A stretch of DNA of 26,968 bases, from assembly GCA_021791615.1 (NCBI GenBank), contig JAJYWG010000473.1, positions 1 to 26,968 of the forward strand, written 5' to 3'. The translations under genes and the position numbers were made by a program. The notes under the pieces were generated by a model. The model had not been told where the DNA came from, made no database searches, and saw nothing but the letters and a program-made list of their open reading frames with translations. Shown in pieces: positions 14,409 through 22,943 of the stretch (position 1 is the stretch's first letter; each line of letters begins with the position of its first letter). This DNA comes from Actinomycetes bacterium. GTDB taxonomy: Bacteria > Actinomycetota > Acidimicrobiia > Acidimicrobiales > RAAP-2.

Positions 14409-15211
14409 ACGGCAAGGTCGCCCTCGTCACCGGCTCCACGACCGGGATCGGTGAGGCCATCGCGCACCGTTTCGCCGCCGAAGGCGCTCAGGTCATGATC
14501 CATGGTCGCAGCGAGGTCGACGCCAAGCGAGTCGAGCGGGCGATCGAAGCGGGCGGCCATGGATCGGCGGACTACGTCCTTGCAGACCTCGAGGACCCGA
14601 CGAGCGCCGAGTCGCTCGTTGCCGCGACGGTGGCGCGCTTCGGCCACCTCGATGTCCTCGTCAACAACGCCGCTCTCATGACTCGCGGCGATCTCGACTC
14701 TACCGACCAAGCGAGCTTTGATCGCACCATCGCGGTCAACCTGCGCGCGCCCCTCCTGCTTGCCCGAGCAGCACTTACCGCCTTCCGAGCACGCGGTGGC
14801 GGTGTCGTTCTCAACATTGGCTCGATCAACGGCTATTGCGGCGAGCGCAACCAACTCGTCTACGCGATCAGCAAGGGCGGCCTGATGACCCTCTCGCGCA
14901 ACCTCGCCGACGGGTACGGGATCGAGCACGTTCGCGTCTGCCACTTCAACGTCGGATGGGTCCTCACTCCTGGGGAGTACGAGCTAAAGCAGCGTGAAGG
15001 ACTCCCGCCGGGCTGGAACGAGGCGATCGGACCGAAGTTTGCACCCTCGGGCCGTCTCCTCTCGCCCGAGAACATCGCCCACTTCGCCCTCGCATTCGTC
15101 GAGCCCGGCGCAGGCGCAGTGAACGGAGCGGTCGTCGACCTCGAGCAGTACCCGGTCATCGGGCGCAATCCCCCGAAGGAGGTAAGCGATGGCAGCGGCG
15201 CGAGCACGTGA
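14384..15211 (+). CDS. Short-chain dehydrogenase/reductase (SDR)
   Basis: 275 residues. The classical SDR plan is intact: the cofactor motif TGSTTGIG (about 16-23), NNAA (94-97), catalytic Ser147 (NIGSING) and Tyr160-x3-Lys164 (YAISKGG). It is slightly longer than the usual 250 because of a C-terminal extension (NPPKEVSDGSGAST). The Arg/Ser after the first glycine loop (HGRSEVD) hints at NADP preference, but this is weak. It overlaps the previous gene by 25 bp, so it is part of the operon. Together with the zinc dehydrogenase it gives the pathway two oxidation/reduction steps. Sugar or aldonate oxidation is the likely role. Confidence 0.88.
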   Translation: MAPSHGRLNGKVALVTGSTTGIGEAIAHRFAAEGAQVMIHGRSEVDAKRVERAIEAGGHGSADYVLADLEDPTSAESLVAATVARFGHLDVLVNNAALMTRGDLDSTDQASFDRTIAVNLRAPLLLARAALTAFRARGGGVVLNIGSINGYCGERNQLVYAISKGGLMTLSRNLADGYGIEHVRVCHFNVGWVLTPGEYELKQREGLPPGWNEAIGPKFAPSGRLLSPENIAHFALAFVEPGAGAVNGAVVDLEQYPVIGRNPPKEVSDGSGAST

Positions 15212-15451
15212 GACCGTCGCCTTCTGCCACGCCGGCCTACGTTGCAGACACGGTGAGATCCGCGCTCTTGGCGAGGGGTTCACCGCTTGGTCTCCTTGGC
15301 GTCGCTGGCTGTTTGCGTTCAGTTCACCTTGCACACATAGCCTGCTGGGACACGCCAATCGTTGGTCCCCTCGTCGCACACCTTGCCAGTCAGCCCTTCT
15401 CGCGCCCTCGTCACTCGTGACTGGGTGCACGGTCGAGTCGAAGGAGAGATA
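15212..15451. other. 240-bp gap before the mannosidase gene
   Basis: This is the longest interval inside the sugar locus. A weak promoter is possible (TTGCGT with CATAGC 17 bp downstream, about 15315-15343), which would give the mannosidase and transporter genes a second start. No convincing coding frame or strong dyad is visible. Confidence 0.35.
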
Positions 15452-18400
15452 GTGGGAAGCACTGCCGAGTCAAACCTCGCTGACCTGCGGGTGAGGCGGC
15501 TGCTCGACGAGCGGTTGATTCCACGGATCTACGAGCACCGGACAGCCGTGGATCTTGCCGCATGGTCGGTGCCCGGTGAGCCGGTGTCGCGCAGAGAGGG
15601 CCTATCGGGGCCGTTCGCGACGTTTCCCACCGATGGGAAGTGGGGCCCGGCATGGGGGACGACCTGGTTCCGGATCCGCGGCGAGGTGCCGGCCGGCTGG
15701 GTCGGTAGGCCGGTCCTCTTGCACGTAGAGATCAGCCCCGCGGGAACGACGGGATTCTGTGGAGAGGCGCTTGCCTGCGACGCCTCCGGTCAGGCGCTGC
15801 AGGGGGTCACCCCAAATCACCCCGACGTGCTCCTCGTCGCACGTGCCGAGGGAGGTGAACACCTCGAGTGCTTCCTCGAGGCAGCTGCGAACCCATCCCA
15901 CCCCGCTCGTATCTACGATTGGCCGCTTCTCTCGGCCGAGCCCGATGGCCCGATGCTCTTCTCCATCTCGTGTGAACTCGTCGTCGCCGACCACGAGGTC
16001 CGCGATCTCGTCGCCGACATGAACGTCCTTTCCGGCCTGCTCCAGAGTGCCGGCCTCGAGTGCTCACGCGCCGGGCAGGTGCGCGCCGCCCTCGGCCGGG
16101 CCTGTGACGCCATCGACGCGATGGGCGTGTCTGGAGGCCTGAAGACCGCCCGGACTGCGCTCGAACATGCCCTGTCGCGACGTGCCAACGCGAGTGCCCA
16201 TCACGTCACCGCGTGTGGACACTCCCATATCGACTCGGCGTGGCTGTGGCCGCTTCGAGAGGGCCGGCGTAAGTGTGTCCGCACCTTCGCGACGATCGTC
16301 TCGCTCATGGACAGCTATCCCGACTTCGTGTTCGCCGCGTCGAGTGCGCAGCACTTCGCCTGGGTGCAGCAGGACGATCCGGTCCTGTTCGAGCGCGTCA
16401 AGGAGAAGGTGCACGAGGGCCGCTTCGTGCCGGTCGGCGGGTTCTGGGTCGAGTGCGACGTCAACATGCCCCTCGGGGAATCCCTCGTCCGTCAGCTCCT
16501 CTTCGGCATCCGGTTCTTCGAGGACGAGCTAGCGGTCCGCGTCGAGGAAGGCTGGCTCCCGGACGCGTTCGGCTACTCACCCTCTCTCCCGCAGCTTCTG
16601 CGCCAAGCGGGCCTTCCGTACTTCCTCACCCAGAAGCTGTCCACCAACGAGCACGACAGCTTCCCGCACTCGAGCTTCTTCTGGGAAGGCATCGACGGCT
16701 CGACGGTGTTCGCACACTTCCCCCCGACGAGCACCTACAGCGGCAAGATGACCCAGGGCGAGCTCCAGCGTGGCCTCGAGGTCTTCTCCCAGCACGATGA
16801 GGCGAGCCGCTCGCTCTACCTCTTCGGCTATGGCGACGGCGGTGGCGGCCCGACGGCCGATATGATCGAGGCGGCTAGGCGCCTTCGGGACCTTGAGGGC
16901 TCGCCGACCGTCGAGATCGACGACCCCCGGTCGTTCTTCCGTGCGGCAAGGGAGGAGCTCGTCGACTCACCGGTGTGGTCGGGCGAGCTGTATTTCGAGC
17001 GTCACCGCGGCACCTATACCTCACAGGCGGCGACCAAGGCTGGCCTACGCCGGGCCGAGCTGGCGCTGCGGCGTGCCGAAGTTTGGGCATCTCTCGCGTG
17101 TGGCGGGTTCGACGACTACCCGCGCGACATCCTCGCGGCCGCGTGGAAGACCCTGTTGGTCAACCAGTTCCACGACATCGCCCCCGGATCCTCGATCAAT
17201 TGGGTACACCGCCAGACCGAGGCCGAGCTCGCCCAGGTCGCAGCCGGCGCCGAGGCTCTCACCATCCGGGCCCTCGACCGCCTCGCGTCTGTCGTGGAGA
17301 CCGAGGCGATGGCTGCGCCGCTCCTCGTCGTCAACAGCCAGGGCCACGATCGGGTCGACATCGTCACCATGCCTGTGGACGGCCTCGGGCTCGAGGGGAA
17401 GATCCCCGGCATGTCGATCGTGGCGGTCGACCCGGAAGGAATTGAACATCCGACCCAGGTGCTCGCGGACGGCCAACTCGGCTTCGTCGCGACGGTGCCC
17501 TCCTTCGGCTATGCCTGCTACGACCTGAGGTCGACACCGAGCAGCGATCGCCTTGGAGCAAGCGATCGTCTTGGACCAAAGGACATGCTCGAGGTCGATG
17601 CTCGCCGCCTCGAGAACGCGCACCTACGCGTGGAGCTCGACGACGATGGTCTCGTCGTCTCGGTCTTCGACAAGAAAGCACAGCGCGAGGTGCTCATCGG
17701 GCGAGGAAACCTGCTGCAGCTCTTCCCTGACTACCCGGTGAGCAACGACGCATGGGACATCGACATGGCCGCTCTCGCCCAACCCGAGGACATCCTCGCC
17801 CTCGAGGAGCTCGTCGTCGAGGAGGAAGGCCCTGTCAGGGCGACACTGCGCCTCAGGCGGCGCTTCGGGTCTTCGAGCATCACCCAGCGCCTTTCGCTCT
17901 CGACGACCAGTCCTTGGCTCGACGTGACCAACGAGGTGGACTGGCACGAGAGGCACCGGCTCCTCAAGGTTGCCTTCCCTCTCGCCGTCCGTTCTCCCCA
18001 GGCTCGCTACGAGGTCGCGTTCGGCCTCGTCGAGCGCCCCACCCATCGCAACACGAGTTGGGACGCGGCACGCTTCGAGGTCTGCGCCCACCGCTTCGCC
18101 GACCTCTCCGAGCCGGGGTACGGCGTAGCGCTGGCCAACGACAACAAGTACGGCTACGACGTGACGGGCAACGTCATGCGGCTCAGCCTGCTGAGATCCC
18201 CGACGGCGCCGGATCCGCTCGCGGACCAGGGCCATCACAGCTTCAGCTACCGACTCATGCCCCACGTCGGCGAACTCGGGCCCGGCGGTGTCGTGGAGTC
18301 GGCGCACGACTTGAACGACCCGCTACGCCCGGTCACGACCACCGTCCACGCGGGCGCGGCCCCTCGGCTCGCGAGCCTGCTCTTCGCCGAGCCGAGCTCC

Positions 18401-18655
18401 GTCGTCCTCGACGCGGTGAAGCGCGCCGAGGATGGCGACGAGATAGTCGTTCGCTGCTACGAGGCTTGGGGTGGTCGTAGCTCGGTCCGCCTCCACCTTC
18501 CGCACAACGTGGCGAGCGTCATGCGCACAGACATCCTCGAGTCCGATATCGAGGAGCTCTCAGTTGGAGTGGAGGGGCTCGTCGAGTTCGAGATCGGACC
18601 CTTCGAGGTCGTCACCGTGAAGGCGTCGACGTTCTCGGCCCCCGCCGATACTTAG
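15452..18655 (+). CDS. GH38 alpha-mannosidase
   Basis: 1067 residues from the GTG at 15452, placed just after AAGGAGAG; the frame extends upstream without similarity. After a beta-rich N-terminal region comes the GH38 catalytic domain. It shows GHSHIDSAWLWPL (His257, Asp261: zinc ligands), WLPDAFGYSPSLPQLL (Asp371: nucleophile and zinc ligand) and NQFHDIAPGSS (His574: zinc ligand). A middle helical domain and C-terminal beta-sandwiches (from about 640) follow, as in full-length bacterial GH38 enzymes. There is no signal peptide, so it acts in the cytoplasm on imported alpha-mannosides, releasing mannose. It is followed 14 bp later by the importer genes. Activity on another alpha-linked sugar is possible. 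Confidence 0.9.
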   Translation: MGSTAESNLADLRVRRLLDERLIPRIYEHRTAVDLAAWSVPGEPVSRREGLSGPFATFPTDGKWGPAWGTTWFRIRGEVPAGWVGRPVLLHVEISPAGTTGFCGEALACDASGQALQGVTPNHPDVLLVARAEGGEHLECFLEAAANPSHPARIYDWPLLSAEPDGPMLFSISCELVVADHEVRDLVADMNVLSGLLQSAGLECSRAGQVRAALGRACDAIDAMGVSGGLKTARTALEHALSRRANASAHHVTACGHSHIDSAWLWPLREGRRKCVRTFATIVSLMDSYPDFVFAASSAQHFAWVQQDDPVLFERVKEKVHEGRFVPVGGFWVECDVNMPLGESLVRQLLFGIRFFEDELAVRVEEGWLPDAFGYSPSLPQLLRQAGLPYFLTQKLSTNEHDSFPHSSFFWEGIDGSTVFAHFPPTSTYSGKMTQGELQRGLEVFSQHDEASRSLYLFGYGDGGGGPTADMIEAARRLRDLEGSPTVEIDDPRSFFRAAREELVDSPVWSGELYFERHRGTYTSQAATKAGLRRAELALRRAEVWASLACGGFDDYPRDILAAAWKTLLVNQFHDIAPGSSINWVHRQTEAELAQVAAGAEALTIRALDRLASVVETEAMAAPLLVVNSQGHDRVDIVTMPVDGLGLEGKIPGMSIVAVDPEGIEHPTQVLADGQLGFVATVPSFGYACYDLRSTPSSDRLGASDRLGPKDMLEVDARRLENAHLRVELDDDGLVVSVFDKKAQREVLIGRGNLLQLFPDYPVSNDAWDIDMAALAQPEDILALEELVVEEEGPVRATLRLRRRFGSSSITQRLSLSTTSPWLDVTNEVDWHERHRLLKVAFPLAVRSPQARYEVAFGLVERPTHRNTSWDAARFEVCAHRFADLSEPGYGVALANDNKYGYDVTGNVMRLSLLRSPTAPDPLADQGHHSFSYRLMPHVGELGPGGVVESAHDLNDPLRPVTTTVHAGAAPRLASLLFAEPSSVVLDAVKRAEDGDEIVVRCYEAWGGRSSVRLHLPHNVASVMRTDILESDIEELSVGVEGLVEFEIGPFEVVTVKASTFSAPADT

Positions 18656-18669
18656 GCTAGGACGAAACA

Positions 18670-19746
18670 ATGCTCAGGTACATCGTGAAGCGGGCAATCG
18701 CCTCCGTCGCCGTGATCTACGTCGTCGTCTCGATCTCGTTCTACATGATCCGCCTCATGCCGGGTAATGCCGTCGACTTCGTCGCTGCGCAGCTCCAGTC
18801 CCAGGGAGGGCTCTCGCCAGCGGAGATCCAAGCCAAGATCAGCCTGATCTACGGCGTCCAATCGAAAGCCCCTCTCTGGGACCAGTACCTGCACTACGTT
18901 CTTCACGCCTTCGAAGGGAATCTCGGCCGGTCGAGCACCAATCCGGGTGTCACAGTCGTCCACATCATCGCCGGCGCCCTACCCTGGACGCTCTTCGTCG
19001 TGGGCGTTGCGCTGCTCATCAGCTTCGTGATCGGCATCCTGCTTGGCACCTTCCTCGCCGTCCGTAGAGACACCCTCCTCGCCAAGGGCACCACCATGGT
19101 CCTCTCGATACTGAGCGCGTTCCCGAACTACCTCATCGCACTCGTGCTGCTCTACCTTTTCGCCGACATCCACCCCATCTTCCCCGTCGGCGGTGCGTAC
19201 TCTCTCGGGATCACCGTCGGGTTCAATCTCACATTTATCGGGAGTATTCTCCTCCATGGCTTCATACCGATCGTCGCCTACGTAATCACGGCGGTCGGAA
19301 GTTGGGCGCTCACGATGAAGGGAAGCGTCGTCGCCCAGCTTTCCTCTGAATACGTACGCGCTGCAGAGTCGTGGGGTCTTAGCAGCCGCAGGATCATGCA
19401 GTCCTATGTCGGTCGAAACTCGATGCTACCGATGGTGACGACACTCGCTCTGTCCGTCGGTCTCATGTTCGGAGCATCGGTGTTCATCGAGACCTTCACG
19501 AGCTACCCGGGAATCGGCTACTACCTCATCAACTCGGTTGACTCTCGTGATTACACGGTGATGATGGGCTGTTTCATCCTCATCTGCGTCGCAGTCGTGC
19601 TCTCCAACTTCCTTGTCGACCTCCTCTACCCAACTGTCGACCCTCGGATCGCGAGCCCCAGCCAGTCGCAAAGGACGAGGCGACACAAAGTGCATCCGTT
19701 GCCTACCGAAGCCGCGACGCCAATCGTAGAGGGCTCGACGACATGA
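18670..19746 (+). CDS. ABC transporter permease, DppB/OppB type
   Basis: 358 residues with about six transmembrane segments; the first is near residues 8-28 (IASVAVIYVVVSISFYMIRL). The N-terminal TM plus periplasmic loop and the EAA-type loop (YVRAAESWGLSSRRIMQSYV) define the DppB/OppB family. The C-terminal 35 residues are a basic tail. It pairs with the DppC-type permease encoded next, with a 4-bp ATGA overlap. Such peptide/nickel-family transporters also carry oligosaccharides, for example cello- and manno-oligosaccharides in Thermotoga, which fits the adjacent GH38 gene. Confidence 0.9.
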   Translation: MLRYIVKRAIASVAVIYVVVSISFYMIRLMPGNAVDFVAAQLQSQGGLSPAEIQAKISLIYGVQSKAPLWDQYLHYVLHAFEGNLGRSSTNPGVTVVHIIAGALPWTLFVVGVALLISFVIGILLGTFLAVRRDTLLAKGTTMVLSILSAFPNYLIALVLLYLFADIHPIFPVGGAYSLGITVGFNLTFIGSILLHGFIPIVAYVITAVGSWALTMKGSVVAQLSSEYVRAAESWGLSSRRIMQSYVGRNSMLPMVTTLALSVGLMFGASVFIETFTSYPGIGYYLINSVDSRDYTVMMGCFILICVAVVLSNFLVDLLYPTVDPRIASPSQSQRTRRHKVHPLPTEAATPIVEGSTT

Positions 19747-20597
19747 CACGACTCCTTCGCGACCTCTGGCGGATCTGCAAGGCCGACAAGGCGGCTCTTG
19801 TCGGTGGAGCGATCGTCGCTCTCTTCGTCCTTATCGCTGTCGTCGGGCCATGGATCGCGCACGTCAACCAGAATGCCAATCCGGCGAACGCATATGCGGC
19901 TCCTTCTCTCGCGGACCCGCTCGGCACCGACTTCCTCGGCCACAGCGTCCTCGCAGAGATCATCGTCGGGACGAGGCCGATCATGGAAGTGGGGATCTTC
20001 GCATCGTTGATCACCGTCTTTGTCGGTGTCACCGTCGGCCTCGCTGCCGGCTACGTCGGAGGGGCAGCCGATGCGATTGCGATGCGGGTCGTCGACATCT
20101 TCCTCACCATCCCTGGTCTCCCTCTCATCATCGTTATCGCGAGCATCATCAGCACGACAAACCCGTTCGTCCTCGCCGCCATCCTCTCGGTGACGACCTG
20201 GGCGGGACTCGCGCGCGCCATCCGCTCCCAGGCCCTGAGCCTTCGCTCGATCGCGTTCGTCGAGGCCGCGAGGGTCCAGGGACTCCCCGTGAGGCACATG
20301 GTATTTCGCGAGCTCCTGCCGAACGTCGGTCCGTACATCGCGATCAACTTCCTTCTCGACGTCAATGTCGCCATCTATGCCGAGGTCGGTCTCTTCATTC
20401 TCGGCGTCGCGCCGATAACCGGCAACAACTGGGGGGTCATGATCAACCTCGCGCTCGGCAACGGTGCTCTGTACACGACGAGCAGCATGCTCTACCTCTT
20501 CGCGCCGATCGCCGCGATCGTCATCCTCCAGGTCGCCTTCGTCTTCTTCTCTCGCGCCCTTGACCAGCTGTTCAACCCCCAGCTGCGCGTCCGATGA
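19743..20597 (+). CDS. ABC transporter permease, DppC/OppC type
   Basis: 284 residues with an ATGA overlap at both ends. The N-terminal TM (ALVGGAIVALFVLIAVVGPW) is followed by the DppC hallmark HVNQNANPANAYAAPSLADP, then LGTDFLGHSVLAEII. Four to five further TM segments follow, with the EAA loop FVEAARVQGLPVRHMVFREL contacting the ATPases. It forms the heterodimeric channel with the preceding permease. The usual LGTDxxGRD motif reads LGTDFLGHS here, a mild deviation. The cargo is inferred from context as an oligosaccharide. Confidence 0.9.
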   Translation: MTRLLRDLWRICKADKAALVGGAIVALFVLIAVVGPWIAHVNQNANPANAYAAPSLADPLGTDFLGHSVLAEIIVGTRPIMEVGIFASLITVFVGVTVGLAAGYVGGAADAIAMRVVDIFLTIPGLPLIIVIASIISTTNPFVLAAILSVTTWAGLARAIRSQALSLRSIAFVEAARVQGLPVRHMVFRELLPNVGPYIAINFLLDVNVAIYAEVGLFILGVAPITGNNWGVMINLALGNGALYTTSSMLYLFAPIAAIVILQVAFVFFSRALDQLFNPQLRVR

Positions 20598-21622
20598 CAA
20601 CTGCCCATCTCACCGGTAGGACAAGCACGATCCTCGAGATCGAGGGCCTCTCGGTGTCCTTCTCCGACAAGGACAGGACCGTCCGCGCTGTGGACCAAGT
20701 GAGCCTTGCCGTCGACGAGGGTGACGTCCTCGCGGTCGTCGGCGAGTCCGGGTGCGGCAAGTCCACCCTCGCGCACAGCATCCTCGGCGTTCTTCCACCG
20801 GCTGCAGGCATCGACTCCGGGAGGATCCTCCTCCGCGGGAGAGACCTCGTCGCTATGTCCCGCAAGGAGCTGAACACGGTGCGCGGTACCGAGGTCGCGA
20901 TGGTCTTCCAGGCGGCGATGACCATCTTCAACCCAGTCATCACAATCGGTCAGCAGGTCGACCACATCCTCCAGGCCCACCCTGGTGTCTTCGGGACCGC
21001 TGAAGCAGGGAAACGTCACTTCCAGGAGCTGCTCGCCCTCGTTCGACTCCCCGTTGGCCGGGTGATGGGCGCATTCGAGAGCCGCCTGTCGGGAGGAATG
21101 AAGCAGCGGGTCGCTATCGCCGTCGCGCTCTTATTGAAGCCCGGCATCCTCGTCCTCGACGAGCCGACGACGGCGCTCGACGTGCTCAACCAGCGGCTCG
21201 TGATCGACATCTTGCGAGACTTGAACGAGGCACTCGGGGTCACCATCATCTTTGCTACGCACGACCTCGCCGTCGTCGCTGAGCTAGCAAGCCGCGTGGC
21301 AGTGATGTACGCGGGCAGACTCGTCGAGCTGGGCGACATCGACGACATCTTCTCCGGCGACCACCGTCATCCGTACGTCGCCGGGCTCATTGACGCGGTG
21401 CCGACCGTGCTCGGCGACAAGGCGTTCGCCCGTCCGATACCCGGGCAGGTCCCCAATCTCGCCGCGCTCCCCAGCGGGTGCCGGTTCCATCCTCGCTGCG
21501 CTCTCGCGCGCGAACAATGTCGCGAGGAGGACCCGCCCCTCGAGACATCCGGCCCTCGCCATGCCGTTGCATGCTTCGCCGCGACTGACCGCTGGTCCGA
21601 GACAGGAATACCAGGAAGATGA
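20594..21622 (+). CDS. ABC transporter ATPase, DppD/OppD type
   Basis: 342 residues. Walker A GESGCGKST (about 50-58), signature LSGGMKQR (165-172), Walker B ILVLDEPTTALD (185-196) and the H-loop in IFATHDLAVVAE are all intact. The Q-loop reads FQAAMTIFNPV, where FQDPMTSLNP is usual. The C-terminal oligopeptide/dipeptide extension (GCRFHPRCALAREQC) has the conserved cysteines that in some Dpp/Opp ATPases bind an iron-sulfur cluster. It overlaps both neighbours by 4 bp. It supplies half of the ATP-driven import motor. Confidence 0.92.
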   Translation: MTTAHLTGRTSTILEIEGLSVSFSDKDRTVRAVDQVSLAVDEGDVLAVVGESGCGKSTLAHSILGVLPPAAGIDSGRILLRGRDLVAMSRKELNTVRGTEVAMVFQAAMTIFNPVITIGQQVDHILQAHPGVFGTAEAGKRHFQELLALVRLPVGRVMGAFESRLSGGMKQRVAIAVALLLKPGILVLDEPTTALDVLNQRLVIDILRDLNEALGVTIIFATHDLAVVAELASRVAVMYAGRLVELGDIDDIFSGDHRHPYVAGLIDAVPTVLGDKAFARPIPGQVPNLAALPSGCRFHPRCALAREQCREEDPPLETSGPRHAVACFAATDRWSETGIPGR

Positions 21623-22635
21623 GCGTCGTCGAGCTGAGAGGTGTGAGCCACCGCTTCGCCAACTCGGGCGAGTCGAGAGGCGTCCTTGACAACGTGAGTC
21701 TCGACGTGGCTCCGAAGGAGATCGTCGCTGTCGTCGGAGAATCCGGATGCGGCAAGACGACGCTTGGCCGGATCGTGGCGGGCCTTATGCAACCCCTCGA
21801 GGGAGAGGTCTTTTTCGAAGGCCAGGACATCTGGCGCACCACCCGTCGAGAGAGGAAGGTGTTCCGACGGGCTGTCCAGCTCGTCCACCAAGACCCTTAC
21901 GCTTCGCTCAACCCGGGCCTCCCGATCAGCGAGATCCTCGGAGCCGCCCTGGTCTACCACCACGTCGTCAAGCGGCGCGACGCCCGGGAGGAGATGCTCC
22001 GCCTCCTCGACCTTGTCGGCCTCGACGCGACGCCCGACTTTCTTCGCCGCTACCCTCATCAGCTCTCCGGCGGACAGCGCCAGCGACTGGCGATCGCGCG
22101 GGCCGTGAGCCTCCACCCCTCGCTCGTGGTCGCGGACGAGGCTGTGAGCATGATGGACGTCTCGATCCGGGTCTCGATCCTCCAGCTGCTCCTCGACATC
22201 CAGCGCAAGGAGTCGCTTTCCTACCTGTTCATCAGCCACGACTTCGGCGTCGTCCGCTTCTTCGCCCGGGACGGCCGCATCATGGTCGTCTTCTACGGAG
22301 TGATCATCGAAGAGGGACCGACGGCCGAGGTCATCGCCTCGCCGCGCCATCCGTATACGTGGCTGTTGTTGAACGCTCTCCCTGTGCCCGACCCCAAGTT
22401 CGCTCGGATGCGCCGGGCCGAGGGCCTCGAGCAGTATCGGGAAGGCGAGCCCGCTGCCTCGGGCTGCTGCTATGCGAACCGCTGCCCCTTCGTGGAGCCG
22501 TCCTGCCGTGCGACGGCTCAACGCCTCATTGAGGTCACGCCCGGGCATCGCAGCGCCTGCGCGCTTTCGGACCGGCTCAAGCTCGCGCCGCCGACAGATC
22601 CGCGCGGCCCCGACGCCGAGGGGGCAGTCCGATGA
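21619..22635 (+). CDS. ABC transporter ATPase, DppF/OppF type
   Basis: 338 residues. Walker A GESGCGKTT (about 40-48), Q-loop VHQDPYASLNPG (89-100), signature LSGGQRQR (149-156) and Walker B LVVADEAVSMMD (169-180). The Pro after the catalytic DE is Ala here, and SMMD replaces SALD. The similar VADEPVSMID form occurs in sugar-linked members of this family. The C-terminal Cys-rich segment (GCCYANRCPFVEPSC) is retained. It works as the partner ATPase of the preceding protein. The gene starts within the stop of its predecessor and its own stop overlaps the small membrane-protein gene. Confidence 0.9.
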   Translation: MSVVELRGVSHRFANSGESRGVLDNVSLDVAPKEIVAVVGESGCGKTTLGRIVAGLMQPLEGEVFFEGQDIWRTTRRERKVFRRAVQLVHQDPYASLNPGLPISEILGAALVYHHVVKRRDAREEMLRLLDLVGLDATPDFLRRYPHQLSGGQRQRLAIARAVSLHPSLVVADEAVSMMDVSIRVSILQLLLDIQRKESLSYLFISHDFGVVRFFARDGRIMVVFYGVIIEEGPTAEVIASPRHPYTWLLLNALPVPDPKFARMRRAEGLEQYREGEPAASGCCYANRCPFVEPSCRATAQRLIEVTPGHRSACALSDRLKLAPPTDPRGPDAEGAVR

Positions 22636-22829
22636 TCACTGAGATGGCACGTTTCCACCTCCGCCTTGGCCTTGCCGTGCTCGTGCTCGCCCTGCTCATG
22701 CGCCTCACCAAGCTACCGGGGCCCGACCTCGTGGCCGACGATCTAGCAGTCATCGTGAGCGCCGTTCTGGTCGTATCGGCTGGCTTTGTGCGCCGTCGTC
22801 ACGTGAGACACGAGAAAGGTCACACCTGA
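22632..22829 (+). CDS. Small two-helix membrane protein of the importer operon
   Basis: 65 residues whose ATG overlaps the ATPase stop (ATGA), so translation is coupled. The sequence has two hydrophobic stretches (LRLGLAVLVLALLMRL at about 10-25; LAVIVSAVLVVSAGFV at about 38-53) and a basic tail (RRRHVRHEKGHT) that would stay in the cytoplasm. No family is recognised. Its place between the ATPases and the binding protein suggests an accessory of the transporter: a stabiliser of the complex or an anchor for the binding protein. Overlap spacing and codon use support a real gene. Confidence 0.65.
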   Translation: MITEMARFHLRLGLAVLVLALLMRLTKLPGPDLVADDLAVIVSAVLVVSAGFVRRRHVRHEKGHT

Positions 22830-22851
22830 CCACGTCGCAGTCTTCGAGCTT

Positions 22852-22865
22852 GCCGCATTTGCGGC
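22852..22865. promoter_or_regulatory. Short hairpin between membrane-protein gene and binding-protein gene
   Basis: GCCGCA and TGCGGC form a perfect 6-bp dyad around TT. It lies in the 114-bp gap before the binding-protein gene. Such dyads can stabilise or separate transcripts so that the binding protein is made in excess. A second promoter here is not evident. Confidence 0.3.
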
Positions 22866-22943
22866 TTCATGGACCTCATCAAGTTCATGTCACCACTTCG
22901 CAGTTGCCAAGCAAGTAGTTCCCACGACAATAAGGAGGACATC

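Noticed and set aside
15362..15451. N-terminal extension of the GH38 enzyme
   Set aside because: It has no ribosome-binding site and no family similarity, while the GTG at 15452 follows AAGGAGAG directly.
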